A stretch of 11,580 nt of DNA from contig JAEWPQ010000057.1 of assembly GCA_023460575.1 (NCBI GenBank), positions 1 through 11,580 on the forward strand. Reading direction: 5' to 3'. Of the stretch, positions 1 to 6,253 are shown in pieces. The position numbers and the translations under genes were made by a program. The stretch is from Bacillota bacterium. GTDB lineage: Bacteria > Bacillota > Clostridia > Lachnospirales > Lachnospiraceae. Below the pieces are notes generated by a model. The model did no database searches. It saw only the letters and a program-made list of their open reading frames with translations, and had not been told where the DNA came from. How positions within the stretch are numbered: position 1 is the first letter of the stretch; each line of letters starts with the position of its first letter.

Positions 1-311
1 TTCTTCATCTTGATATCGATATACACCCCTGCCGGCATTTCCAGTCTGGATAATGCATCAACAGTTTTTTGGCTTGGTGTAATGATATCGATGAGTCTCT
101 TATGCGTTCTCTGCTCGAACTGCTCTCTGGAATCTTTGTACTTGTGAACCGCTCTTAAGATAGTTACCACTTCCTTCTTAGTTGGTAACGGCACCGGTCC
201 GCTCACTTTTGATCCTGTCTTTTTTACAGTGTCGATGATTTTGCCTGCAGACTGATCAACTAACTGATGATCATACGCCTTTAATGTGATTCTCATTACT
301 TGACTTGCCAT
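1..311 (-). CDS. rpsJ: 30S ribosomal protein S10 (3' end outside window)
   Basis: Reading down from the ATG at 311, the minus strand encodes MASQVMRITLKAYDHQLVDQ, followed by the family blocks PLPTKK, REQFEQRTHKR and LEMPAGVYIDI. This is ribosomal protein S10, a component of the 30S head that also acts in transcription antitermination as NusE. 103 codons are visible, which is already about the full family length, so only the last residues and stop lie beyond position 1. An AAAGGAGG ribosome binding site (323-330) lies 11 nt upstream of the ATG. rpsJ normally heads the long S10 ribosomal-protein operon, whose remainder would lie to the left. Identification is by direct recognition of the conserved sequence. 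Confidence 0.97.
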   Translation of the reverse strand, partial: MASQVMRITLKAYDHQLVDQSAGKIIDTVKKTGSKVSGPVPLPTKKEVVTILRAVHKYKDSREQFEQRTHKRLIDIITPSQKTVDALSRLEMPAGVYIDIKMK

Positions 312-533
312 AAAAAAAGTCGCCTCCTTTTCGCACTTAGTAGAAGTACGACAAGCGGTGACTGTACACGTTCCCGTGTGTGTCATTCGAGACCCACACT
401 GACTTTCTGTTTGAAACAAACAGAATTTTAAATTGTACAGTGACTTGTCGCCAGTTTCCTAACTTGACATTCGCTCCACGGAAAACCTGCTTTTCAGCAG
501 CAACCTCACGTTTCACAGCTATCATGCCACAGC
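312..533 (-). promoter_or_regulatory. Long structured 5' leader of rpsJ
   Basis: About 220 nt separate the predicted transcription start (near 533) from the rpsJ ATG. The leader can fold extensively. A long-range helix pairs 444-449 with 350-355 (6 bp) and 434-441 with 361-368 (8 bp). Inside it is a perfect 9-bp hairpin (405-413 with 417-425, 3-nt loop) and a short CACG/CGTG hairpin with a GGAA loop (367-378) that competes by 2 nt with the 8-bp helix. A 5-bp hairpin (487-500) lies further 5'. None of these is followed by a U-run in the gene's direction, so they are not simple terminators. S10 operons in gammaproteobacteria are controlled by L4 binding such a leader; a similar autogenous role here is inference. 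Confidence 0.6.
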
Positions 534-539
534 CTTAAC

Positions 540-568
540 AGAATACCATATTTTCCATGGTAATGCAA
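540..568 (-). promoter_or_regulatory. Promoter of rpsJ / S10 operon
   Basis: On the minus strand TTGCAT (568-563) and TATTCT (545-540) are separated by exactly 17 bp, a good sigma-A promoter. It starts right after the terminator of the wall-binding protein gene, so the S10 operon is insulated from upstream transcription. Predicted start is near 533. Confidence 0.75.
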
Positions 569-572
569 GTAC

Positions 573-615
573 TTTTTTTTAAAAAACGCAAAATCTGTTT
601 TTTTCAGATTCTGCG
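573..615 (-). terminator. Rho-independent terminator of the wall-binding protein gene
   Basis: Positions 587-597 pair with 605-615 (11 bp including one G-U in the minus-strand RNA, 7-nt loop). The minus-strand transcript then runs into six U and further A/U. It lies 19 nt after the stop of the 634-1986 gene and just before the rpsJ promoter. Confidence 0.8.
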
Positions 616-633
616 CTTCTTTTTAGATTTTAT

Positions 634-1986
634 TTACTTCCATGCTGGTTCAGAAGGTTCTTTTCCTTCATTCCCAGAGGGGTTCTGTTCATCCACTTTT
701 AAAAGTGTTCCATTGCTGCCTGTCTTATATTTTACACCATCTGCACTTTTTGCAGTTGTACTCTTGGAAACCTTACCTGATGTATTCACAACATAAGTTG
801 TTCTGGTACTGCCTGTTGGAATGGCGATTGGTTCATACTTGGAACCTTCCTCTGCGCACTGAAGCTTTCCCATATAATAAAGATAACCATCTTTTACTCC
901 AGTATAACCTCTGCCGCTGTCACTGAAATAATAGGTACATTCATTTCCGTCACCTTCTGTTACCTTGACTCTTCCCTTCTGCATGCTGCTGGTCTTTTTA
1001 TCTCCAAAATAAAAGGCCGTATACTCAGAACTGCTTCCGATTTTGAGTTTCTGAAGTCCATAGACAGGAACCCCCAGTTCATTAAACAGATATGTTTTGT
1101 CCTTGATTTTAATCAGATTGGAGGTACTGGCCTCTCCCTCTTTCGGACCGGCTTTTGGAATTCCTGAACTGGAAAAATAAAACCATTCCACGCTCTCCTC
1201 ATATCCGCTTATATCCTGAGGCGGCTCTGTAGAAAACCAGCCTTCCCTCAGCTTTCCATTGGCATCATAATATTTGTAATTCTGGATCTCATATTCTGCA
1301 TTGTCAACTCCAACTTTCTTCCAGCCGGTCTGAAGCGCACCCCTATCATCGAAACAGTATGCAATTCCGTCAATTCTGTAAGATCCATAATCTCCGGAGA
1401 AATCTTTTGGCATATACTTCTTGCCATTGTCATTAAAATAGTACCAGTTTTTTCCGTCATCTGTATCTCCAGGTGTAACCCGGCCTTCGTCGTTGCTGTC
1501 TGGCGGATAAAGCTTCTGCCAGCCTGTCTTCATAACTCCGTCTGCCCCGGTATAATACAAGTCGTCAAGGATCCAGCCTGTCAGCATCTCACCGTTGGAA
1601 TCAAAGTAGTACCATTTATTGTCGATCTTAGACCAGTTGTCCATAATCGCTTTTCCACTGCTGCCGAAATAATACCACTTATAATCATTGCTGCTGGAAT
1701 CCTTAAACTTCATCCATTTATCCGTTACGAGAATTCCGTTGGAGTCCATATAATAAGTGTTCTCAACCCAGGTATTGACAACCATCTCACCATTGCTGCC
1801 TAAATATCTCCACAAATTATCTGCACCCTTTTTCCAGGTGTTGCTTACTTTACCTCCGCTTGAATCATAATACACCCAGGTGCTTCCTGACTGCGCCCAC
1901 CCCTCGGCCGCCCAGGCGTCCAAAGATGCCGCTCCGACTGTCAGCATGGCTGCTGCTGCCAGTACAATGAGACCTTTTCTTTTCAT
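634..1986 (-). CDS. Secreted choline-binding / cell-wall-binding repeat protein
   Basis: 450 aa. Residues 1-26 form a signal peptide (KRKG, hydrophobic stretch, cleavage expected after DAWA). Nearly all the rest is a chain of about 20-residue aromatic repeats of the type W-YYFDSNGEMLTGW (e.g. WVYYDSSGGKV, WYYFGSSGKAI, KWYYFDSNGEML, WYYFNDNGKKY, WFYFSSSGIP, YYFSDSGRGYTG). This is the cell_wall_binding_1/choline-binding repeat pattern. In known families such repeats hold a protein on teichoic-acid choline or bind glucans. No catalytic domain, transpeptidase motif or LPXTG anchor is visible. The tail (from about residue 430) is polar, rich in E, P, S and G. The start has AAGGAG 8-9 nt upstream. 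The gene is monocistronic, with its own promoter (2028-2056) and terminator. The ligand and role are not determinable from sequence alone. Confidence 0.85.
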   Translation of the reverse strand: MKRKGLIVLAAAAMLTVGAASLDAWAAEGWAQSGSTWVYYDSSGGKVSNTWKKGADNLWRYLGSNGEMVVNTWVENTYYMDSNGILVTDKWMKFKDSSSNDYKWYYFGSSGKAIMDNWSKIDNKWYYFDSNGEMLTGWILDDLYYTGADGVMKTGWQKLYPPDSNDEGRVTPGDTDDGKNWYYFNDNGKKYMPKDFSGDYGSYRIDGIAYCFDDRGALQTGWKKVGVDNAEYEIQNYKYYDANGKLREGWFSTEPPQDISGYEESVEWFYFSSSGIPKAGPKEGEASTSNLIKIKDKTYLFNELGVPVYGLQKLKIGSSSEYTAFYFGDKKTSSMQKGRVKVTEGDGNECTYYFSDSGRGYTGVKDGYLYYMGKLQCAEEGSKYEPIAIPTGSTRTTYVVNTSGKVSKSTTAKSADGVKYKTGSNGTLLKVDEQNPSGNEGKEPSEPAWK

Positions 1987-2027
1987 ATCTTCACTCCTTA
2001 CAGGGATTTCCTTTTTTACTATAATTT

Positions 2028-2056
2028 ATTTTAACAATTAATCTTAGATTATTCAA
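2028..2056 (-). promoter_or_regulatory. Promoter of the wall-binding repeat protein gene
   Basis: Minus-strand TTGAAT (2056-2051) and TAAAAT (2033-2028) with a 17-bp spacer, in an AT-rich stretch. The start site would be near 2020, giving a leader of about 35 nt with an AAGGAG ribosome binding site before the ATG at 1986. Confidence 0.65.
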
Positions 2057-2130
2057 CTGTTTTAATCTTTCAATTCTATTACAAAATTATTGCCTTCTTA
2101 CAGATACGTCTGTTTTGGCAGAAAAACAGC

Positions 2131-2169
2131 AATGCCGGTATGGGATTTCGAACCAGCCATACCGGCATT
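2131..2169 (-). terminator. Strong terminator of the small Cys-rich/Ala-rich unit
   Basis: A perfect 13-bp inverted repeat (2131-2143 with 2157-2169, 13-nt loop) containing GCCGGTATGG. On the minus strand it is followed by GCTGTTTTT. It begins 15 nt after the stop codon of the Ala-rich frame (2185) and 28 nt after that of the Cys-rich frame (2198), which supports a real transcript ending here. Confidence 0.85.
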
Positions 2170-2184
2170 TCCTGTCTTTCTGAT

Positions 2185-2397
2185 CTATTTAAAATGTCTA
2201 TCTGCAGCAGTTATTTCTACTGCAGTTATTTCCACGCCCGCAGCATGATCCGCACCTTCTGCAGCATCCTGAGCGGTTATAGCACCGCCTGTTGCAGCCG
2301 TTGCTGCAGATCCAGCCGCAGCCGTTACAGCCCCGCCAGTTGCACCAGCAATTGCATCCAAAACAGCCGAAGGAAAATCCCATCCGGAAACAGCCCA
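2185..2397 (-). pseudogene. Overlapping Ala/Gly/Thr-rich frame, possible frameshifted gene
   Basis: One base out of register with the Cys-rich ORF, the minus strand reads WAVSGWDFPSAVLDAIAGAT and continues Ala-rich through TGGAITAQDAAEGADHAAGV to a stop at 2185-2187. It has no ATG or GTG; the preceding in-frame stop is at 2404-2406 and the only usual start is a TTG at 2361. Two 24-nt repeats (2320-2343, 2272-2295) read ATGGAVTA and ATGGAITA. Two 15-nt repeats (2221-2235, 2206-2220) both read VEITA. Of six differences between repeat copies, five are third-position silent changes in this frame and one is Val/Ile. This is the footprint of selection on this frame. The Ala codons use A, T and G endings, like the rest of the window. 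A 1-nt indel in the T-runs near 2360-2363 or 2374-2377 would join the ATG at 2398 to it. Confidence 0.4.
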
Positions 2398-2398
2398 T
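2198..2398 (-). CDS. Possible 66-aa cysteine-rich small protein
   Basis: The ATG at 2398 is preceded by AGAGGTG with an 8-nt spacer. The frame is open for 66 codons and has 18 Cys (27 percent), 12 Gly and about 10 Asn, arranged as CNCWC, GCNGCGWIC, GCCRRCGSCC and NNCC. No known family is recognised. Cys-rich spore-coat/exosporium or metal-binding proteins can look like this, but that is only a resemblance. For the call: good start, promoter and terminator. Against it: the codons are almost all C-ending (TGC, GGC, AAC), unlike the neighbours. Also, the differences between internal repeats change amino acids in this frame but are mostly silent in the frame one base further on (separate entry). 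Either this frame is real, or the protein is translated after a frameshift. Confidence 0.35.
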   Translation of the reverse strand: MGCFRMGFSFGCFGCNCWCNWRGCNGCGWICSNGCNRRCYNRSGCCRRCGSCCGRGNNCSRNNCCR

Positions 2399-2422
2399 AA
2401 GTCTTACACCTCTTTGCTTAGC

Positions 2423-2454
2423 ATTATACTATAATATATAGAACCATCAGACAA
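2423..2454 (-). promoter_or_regulatory. Promoter of the small Cys-rich/Ala-rich unit
   Basis: Minus-strand TTGTCT (2454-2449) is followed after 17 bp by TAGTAT (2431-2426), or after 20 bp by the better hexamer TATAAT (2428-2423). The start site would be near 2416-2419, so the transcript begins almost directly with the AGAGGTG ribosome binding site. The spacing ambiguity lowers confidence. Confidence 0.5.
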
Positions 2455-2467
2455 GGTGTGAATCACC

Positions 2468-2496
2468 TTGACGCTAAAAGCTCCATCCAGTATAAT
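2468..2496 (+). promoter_or_regulatory. Promoter of the methyltransferase gene
   Basis: TTGACG (2468-2473) and TATAAT (2491-2496) with a 17-bp spacer, nearly consensus. Start is expected near 2503. This makes a GTG at 2458 impossible as translation start from this promoter and leaves an ATG at 2506 leaderless, so it favours the ATG at 2554. Confidence 0.8.
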
Positions 2497-2553
2497 CATA
2501 GAATCATGAAGATAGATGAATGTATTTATATAGAAAGAAAGGCGGCATCAAGT

Positions 2554-3423
2554 ATGTGGATTGCAGACGGCTGGAAAGATTATGAAGTGATAGATTGTTC
2601 AGAGGGTGAAAAATTAGAGCGGTGGGGGAATTACCTCCTGGTTCGTCCGGATCCTCAGGTCATCTGGTCCACTCCCAAAAAGGAACCAGGCTGGACAAAG
2701 ATGAACGGTCATTACCACCGCAGTGTAAAGGGCGGTGGAGAATGGGAATTCTTTCATCTTCCGGAACAGTGGACCATCAGTTATAAAGAATTGACATTTC
2801 AGCTGAAGCCCTTCAGTTTTAAGCATACAGGACTTTTTCCGGAACAGGCTGCCAACTGGGATTGGTTCGGTGATAAAATAAAGAGTGCAGGACGGCCTGT
2901 AAAAGTATTGAATTTATTTGCATATACCGGTGGCGCAACTCTTGCTGCTGCTAAGGCAGGTGCTGTAGTTACCCACGTGGATGCTTCTAAGGGTATGGTT
3001 TCATGGGCCAAGGAAAATGCCCGTTCATCAGGCCTTGAATCCGCTTCCATCAGGTGGATTGTTGATGACTGTGTTAAGTTCGTTGAACGGGAAATAAGAA
3101 GAGGCAATCATTATGATGCAATTATTATGGATCCTCCGTCTTATGGCAGAGGACCAAAAGGGGAGATCTGGAAGATAGAAGAATCCATCTATCCGTTCGT
3201 AAAGCTCTGCTCCCAGCTTTTGTCCGATACTCCTTTATTCTTCCTTATCAACTCCTATACCACCGGGCTGGCTCCGTCTGTACTGTCCTATATGATTTCC
3301 ACAGAGATCACAAAGAAATTCGGAGGAAGTGTTTTATCCGATGAAGTTGGACTTCCGGTGAAAATCTCCGGACTGATTCTACCATGCGGAGCTTCCGGAA
3401 GATGGTCCGCTGACCGTACCTAG
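2554..3423 (+). CDS. Class I SAM-dependent methyltransferase, RlmI/RlmK-like (COG1092 type)
   Basis: 289 aa from the ATG at 2554 (MWIADGWKDYEVID). The N-terminal part has the EKLERWGNYLLVRPDPQVIW block and HTGLFPEQAANWDW. The Rossmann methyltransferase domain follows, with SAM-binding motif I LNLFAYTGGA at residues 120-129, an acidic motif II residue in HVDASKGMVSWAKEN (Asp143), and the catalytic-type DPPSYG motif at 193-198. This arrangement is typical of 23S rRNA cytosine-C5/guanine methyltransferases and their relatives; the exact target is not predictable. The frame is open upstream to a GTG at 2458, but the promoter lies inside that extension. A GGCGG/AAAGG-type ribosome binding site sits 8-11 nt before 2554. 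The gene is monocistronic and convergent with the acyltransferase gene, 11 bp apart, with no obvious terminator between. Confidence 0.85.
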   Translation: MWIADGWKDYEVIDCSEGEKLERWGNYLLVRPDPQVIWSTPKKEPGWTKMNGHYHRSVKGGGEWEFFHLPEQWTISYKELTFQLKPFSFKHTGLFPEQAANWDWFGDKIKSAGRPVKVLNLFAYTGGATLAAAKAGAVVTHVDASKGMVSWAKENARSSGLESASIRWIVDDCVKFVEREIRRGNHYDAIIMDPPSYGRGPKGEIWKIEESIYPFVKLCSQLLSDTPLFFLINSYTTGLAPSVLSYMISTEITKKFGGSVLSDEVGLPVKISGLILPCGASGRWSADRT

Positions 3424-3434
3424 AATAAGCATGA

Positions 3435-4472
3435 TCAACGCCCTCCATTAAACAGGAACCAGACCGGAGACAAATATTTTCTTAAAAAGAAACTGGTGGT
3501 ACAGCTGAAAAGAATACAAAAAAACGGCATAATGATATACAGACCAATGGTTACAGCAGGTATCGGCGGGAGCAGCAATGCTCCCGTTTTATTGATTAAA
3601 CGCACCACAGAAAAATGTGTGGCATACAGAAAAAAATTCTGCTTCATCCAATCATTTGCCTCTTTTAAGTATCTGCCGGGAACCATGAGCCACAGACTTA
3701 CAGGCATCAGGAACCTGAAACATACCGTAGAGGCAGCAATCTCTCCCTTCACATTACCAGGAATATCTATGTTCTTCACCAGACAGGCAGCGAGAAAAAG
3801 AATGAATCCCACAGCAATATACTTCCTGCTAAAAGATCTTTCTGTTATATCTTTTCCATGAATCGCCGCATATGCTCCGAATGTATAATATAACAAAGCA
3901 TCCAGATTTAAAAACGGAAGTGCACCGCCCATATAGATTACCGCGAGAATCCCCGCAAGCATAAGCCTGCCAATTTCTTTTTTTCTTACAGCCGTGTATA
4001 TCACCGGTGCAAGAAGGACAAGAAGGAGCAGCTGATTTAAATACCAGAATACATAATTATAGGAATAATGAAGCACTGCCTGCGCTGCTTCCTGAAAATC
4101 AAAAGGAATTCTTCCTTTGCCGATTACCCTGGAAATAAAGGGAATCCGGCTGCCGATCACATACCCAAGATAGTAAAGAAGGTTCCACATAATATAAGGA
4201 ACCAGAATGCTGCGAATTCTGGAATTCCATTTAACCCATAACTTTTCCATTGTAAATCCCCGAAAAAATAAATAGGAAGATATTAAAAAGAATCCCGGAA
4301 CTGCGATCTGTGCCACTGTATCCCCCCAGAAACGCTCCAGCATATCTACCCGGTAACCAATTCCGGTCTTTCCCAGAAACAAAACTGCATTATAAGAATG
4401 AACCCAGATTACAAGAATACTGTATAAAAATGTAAACCAGATTACCTTGTTGCGAAAATATTTTTCTTCCAT
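3435..4472 (-). CDS. Integral membrane acyltransferase (acyltransferase 3 family)
   Basis: 345 aa from the ATG at 4472 (MEEKYFRNKVIWFTFLYSIL), with AGGAG about 6 nt upstream. The frame extends to 4562, but that would overlap the regulator gene and lacks a ribosome binding site. About ten hydrophobic segments are visible. A His at residue 25 in VIWVHS, near the end of the first membrane segment, and the basic stretch NSRIRSILVPYIMWN (83-97) match the acyltransferase_3 pattern. The family moves acetyl or other acyl groups onto sugars of exopolysaccharide, lipopolysaccharide, peptidoglycan or antibiotics at the membrane. It is the last gene of the nanE-regulator operon, 28 nt after the regulator stop, so a sugar or glycan substrate is a reasonable inference. 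No downstream terminator was seen. Confidence 0.75.
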   Translation of the reverse strand: MEEKYFRNKVIWFTFLYSILVIWVHSYNAVLFLGKTGIGYRVDMLERFWGDTVAQIAVPGFFLISSYLFFRGFTMEKLWVKWNSRIRSILVPYIMWNLLYYLGYVIGSRIPFISRVIGKGRIPFDFQEAAQAVLHYSYNYVFWYLNQLLLLVLLAPVIYTAVRKKEIGRLMLAGILAVIYMGGALPFLNLDALLYYTFGAYAAIHGKDITERSFSRKYIAVGFILFLAACLVKNIDIPGNVKGEIAASTVCFRFLMPVSLWLMVPGRYLKEANDWMKQNFFLYATHFSVVRLINKTGALLLPPIPAVTIGLYIIMPFFCILFSCTTSFFLRKYLSPVWFLFNGGR

Positions 4473-4500
4473 TGGGTTCTCCTCTCCTTCCTGCATTCTA

Positions 4501-5355
4501 TCAGCACATTTTATCCAGTACAGACGAAGAGACCCTCTCATTGACCTGATTACAGGTTTCAAAATACCTTCTGTAATATTCCGTATACATTAAATCAATC
4601 AAAAAAAGCTGGCTGATCTCCGAGGAGGTAGACCCTCCCTGCAAAGGTCCTTCATTAGCTCCACAAAGCAGGGTTACATCGGAAAAAGAGGTAAGAGGTG
4701 ACTTTACAAACCGGGTAATACAGATGGTCGCAGCCCCTGCTCTCTTTGCAAGTTCTGCCACATGAATGGTATCCTTTGTTGCGCCTGAATAGGAAAATAT
4801 GACAGCCGCTTCTCCTTCTCCCATCATGGAAGCTACCATTGCCTGCATGTGGGAATCAGATACACAGGATACCTTGGGTTCAATCCTTAAAAACTTGTTG
4901 GCAGCCTTCATGGCAGAAAGCATGCTGGCTCCCACTCCAAAAAAGCAAACCCTCTTTGCATCATGAAGATACCTGATTACACGGTCAAAGCTTTCCTCAT
5001 TTAATAATGAATAAGTCTCTTCAAGTGCACTCATATTTGTATTGAGTACTTTCCTTGAAACCTCTGCGAAAGAATCCTTAAGGCTGATGTCTCCCTCTAA
5101 ACGCCCCTGCCCGGTGGTTTCATCATGAAGACTTAAAGACAGCTGCATCTTAAATTCCTGATACCCTTTCAACTCCAAAGTCTTACAAAAGCGAAATACG
5201 CTGGTATCTCCCACTTCACAAGCTTCTGCCAGATCAGTAATTGACATAAACAGCACCTCTCTGTAGTTTTGAAGAATGTAATCTGCCACCTTTTTCTCAG
5301 CCTTGGTAAACTGATTATATTCTGCACGAATCCTGGTTAAAAAATCACCTTTCAT
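4501..5355 (-). CDS. RpiR/MurR-family transcriptional regulator (HTH + SIS)
   Basis: 284 aa from the ATG at 5355 (MKGDFLTRIRAEYNQFTKAE), with GGGAG 10 nt upstream. The longer frame to 5400 would overlap nanE. The N-terminal HTH_6 domain is clear: FTKAEKKVADYILQN, then the helix-turn-helix ITDLAEACEVGDTSVFRFCK at about 39-58. The C-terminal half (about 125-265) is a SIS phosphosugar-binding domain, with VCFFGVGAS (136-144) and VIFSYSGATKDT (185-196). Such regulators sense phosphosugars and control amino-sugar or sialic-acid catabolism. The gene lies 17 nt after nanE in the same direction, so the likely effector is ManNAc-6-P or GlcNAc-6-P and the likely target its own operon; this is inference from context. 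Confidence 0.88.
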   Translation of the reverse strand: MKGDFLTRIRAEYNQFTKAEKKVADYILQNYREVLFMSITDLAEACEVGDTSVFRFCKTLELKGYQEFKMQLSLSLHDETTGQGRLEGDISLKDSFAEVSRKVLNTNMSALEETYSLLNEESFDRVIRYLHDAKRVCFFGVGASMLSAMKAANKFLRIEPKVSCVSDSHMQAMVASMMGEGEAAVIFSYSGATKDTIHVAELAKRAGAATICITRFVKSPLTSFSDVTLLCGANEGPLQGGSTSSEISQLFLIDLMYTEYYRRYFETCNQVNERVSSSVLDKMC

Positions 5356-5372
5356 CACTTTTTCTCTCCCTT

Positions 5373-6080
5373 TTATCTGTTTTTCTTTCCAGTGCGGCAC
5401 TTTGCACCGGTTATAAAATCACGGGTTATCTCTCTTGGCCTTGTAATGGCACTTCCAACCACTGCCGCCCATGCGCCCGCTTTGAATGCTTCTTTCAGCT
5501 GTTCAGGGGTTTTAATACCGCCTTCAGCAATCACGGGTTTCCCGCTGTCTGAAGAAAGCCGTTTTATGAGTTCCAGATTTGGAAGAATGGCATTCCTGGT
5601 GTACTGGGTATAACCGTTTAAGGTTGTTCCAATAAAATCAATTCCCAGACTGGCAGCAAGCATCCCTTCCTCGTATTCGGAACAATCTGCCATAAAAATC
5701 TGATCCGGAAATTTTGATCTAATCTCAATTATAAACTCTTCCAGCTTCTGTCCATCCGGACGTGGTCTTCGTGTGCAGTCCAGGGCAATAATGTCTGCCC
5801 CCTCTGAAGCCAAAGCTGCCACTTCTCTGATGGTTGGGGTAATAACTGTCTCAAAGCCTTTATATTTCTGTTTTATAATACCTATTATGGGCAAGTCCAC
5901 CGTATTCTTTATTTCACGTATATCAGATATGGAATTGGCGCGGATACCAGCCGCTCCGCCTTCCATGGCTGCATATGCCATACGGGACATTATATAAGAG
6001 CTGAAAAGAGGCTCATCCGGCAGTGCCTGACACGATACGATCAGTCCCCCTGCCAACAGGCTGTATACTTTTTTATCCAT
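5373..6080 (-). CDS. nanE: N-acylglucosamine-6-phosphate 2-epimerase (ManNAc-6-P epimerase)
   Basis: 235 aa. NanE converts ManNAc-6-phosphate to GlcNAc-6-phosphate in sialic acid and ManNAc catabolism. It is a TIM-barrel enzyme; visible family blocks are GGLIVSCQALPDEPLFSS (11-28), GAAGIRANS, LPIIGIIK (63-70), ALDCTRRPRPDG (99-110), FMADCS (129-134) and IAEGGIKTPEQ (184-194). Lys70 and Glu186 occupy the places of the catalytic Lys and Glu described for clostridial NanE. AAGGAGG lies 7 nt before the ATG. First gene of an operon with the RpiR-type regulator and the acyltransferase. The usual partners (nanA lyase, nanK kinase, sialic-acid transporter, nagA/nagB) are not in this window and must lie elsewhere if the pathway is complete. 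Confidence 0.93.
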   Translation of the reverse strand: MDKKVYSLLAGGLIVSCQALPDEPLFSSYIMSRMAYAAMEGGAAGIRANSISDIREIKNTVDLPIIGIIKQKYKGFETVITPTIREVAALASEGADIIALDCTRRPRPDGQKLEEFIIEIRSKFPDQIFMADCSEYEEGMLAASLGIDFIGTTLNGYTQYTRNAILPNLELIKRLSSDSGKPVIAEGGIKTPEQLKEAFKAGAWAAVVGSAITRPREITRDFITGAKCRTGKKNR

Positions 6081-6108
6081 TTACCTTCCTCCTTCTCTAA
6101 CCAATGTA

Positions 6109-6138
6109 ATCATATCACAGATGAAAAAGATATTTCAA
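6109..6138 (-). promoter_or_regulatory. Promoter of the nanE operon
   Basis: Minus-strand TTGAAA (6138-6133), an 18-bp spacer, and TATGAT (6114-6109) preceded by TGA, which makes an extended -10. The start would be near 6102, about 22 nt before the nanE ATG and including its AAGGAGG. Confidence 0.7.
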
Positions 6139-6150
6139 TAAAAAGCGGTA

Positions 6151-6166
6151 AGAGACAGTTGTCTTT
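6151..6166. promoter_or_regulatory. Inverted repeat upstream of nanE, candidate operator
   Basis: AGAGACA-GT-TGTCTTT: 7-bp arms with one mismatch (core AGACA/TGTCT perfect), just upstream of the nanE -35 box and between the divergent nanE and 6254 promoters. Position suits a binding site for the RpiR-type regulator of this operon, but one copy is weak evidence. Confidence 0.3.
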
Positions 6167-6199
6167 TTATTTATTCTTTCAGGTTATTTTCAGTTTGTG

Positions 6200-6215
6200 A
6201 ACACAAGTAAGTGTT
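6200..6215. promoter_or_regulatory. AACAC-N6-GTGTT inverted repeat before the 6254 gene
   Basis: Perfect 5-bp arms with a 6-nt centre, located where the -35 region of the 6254 gene's extended -10 promoter (6223-6231) would be. Could be an activator or repressor site; chance is not excluded. Confidence 0.25.
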
Positions 6216-6222
6216 ATACTTC

Positions 6223-6231
6223 TGGTATATT
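6223..6231 (+). promoter_or_regulatory. Extended -10 promoter of the 153-aa protein gene
   Basis: TGG-TATATT (extended -10) lies 23 nt before the ATG at 6254. No convincing -35 hexamer stands at 16-18 bp. An alternative TATACT occurs at 6215-6220. Confidence 0.4.
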
Positions 6232-6253
6232 CCACACTAAGGAGGAAATGAGA

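Noticed and set aside
337..525. 62-aa minus-strand ORF inside the rpsJ leader
   Set aside because: Overlaps the structured leader, has only a weak AAGG before its ATG and no recognisable protein features. A leader peptide is possible but unsupported.
2140..2400. 86-aa plus-strand ORF opposite the small Cys/Ala-rich gene
   Set aside because: Starts inside the terminator hairpin of the minus-strand unit and has no ribosome binding site; Cys/Ser-rich composition simply mirrors the other strand.
2458..2553. GTG start giving a 321-aa methyltransferase
   Set aside because: The near-consensus promoter 2468-2496 lies inside this extension and the 32 extra residues match nothing in the family; ATG at 2554 is preferred.
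4473..4562. 30-residue N-terminal extension of the acyltransferase
   Set aside because: Would overlap the regulator's end; the ATG at 4472 has a good AGGAG and the first membrane segment starts properly there.
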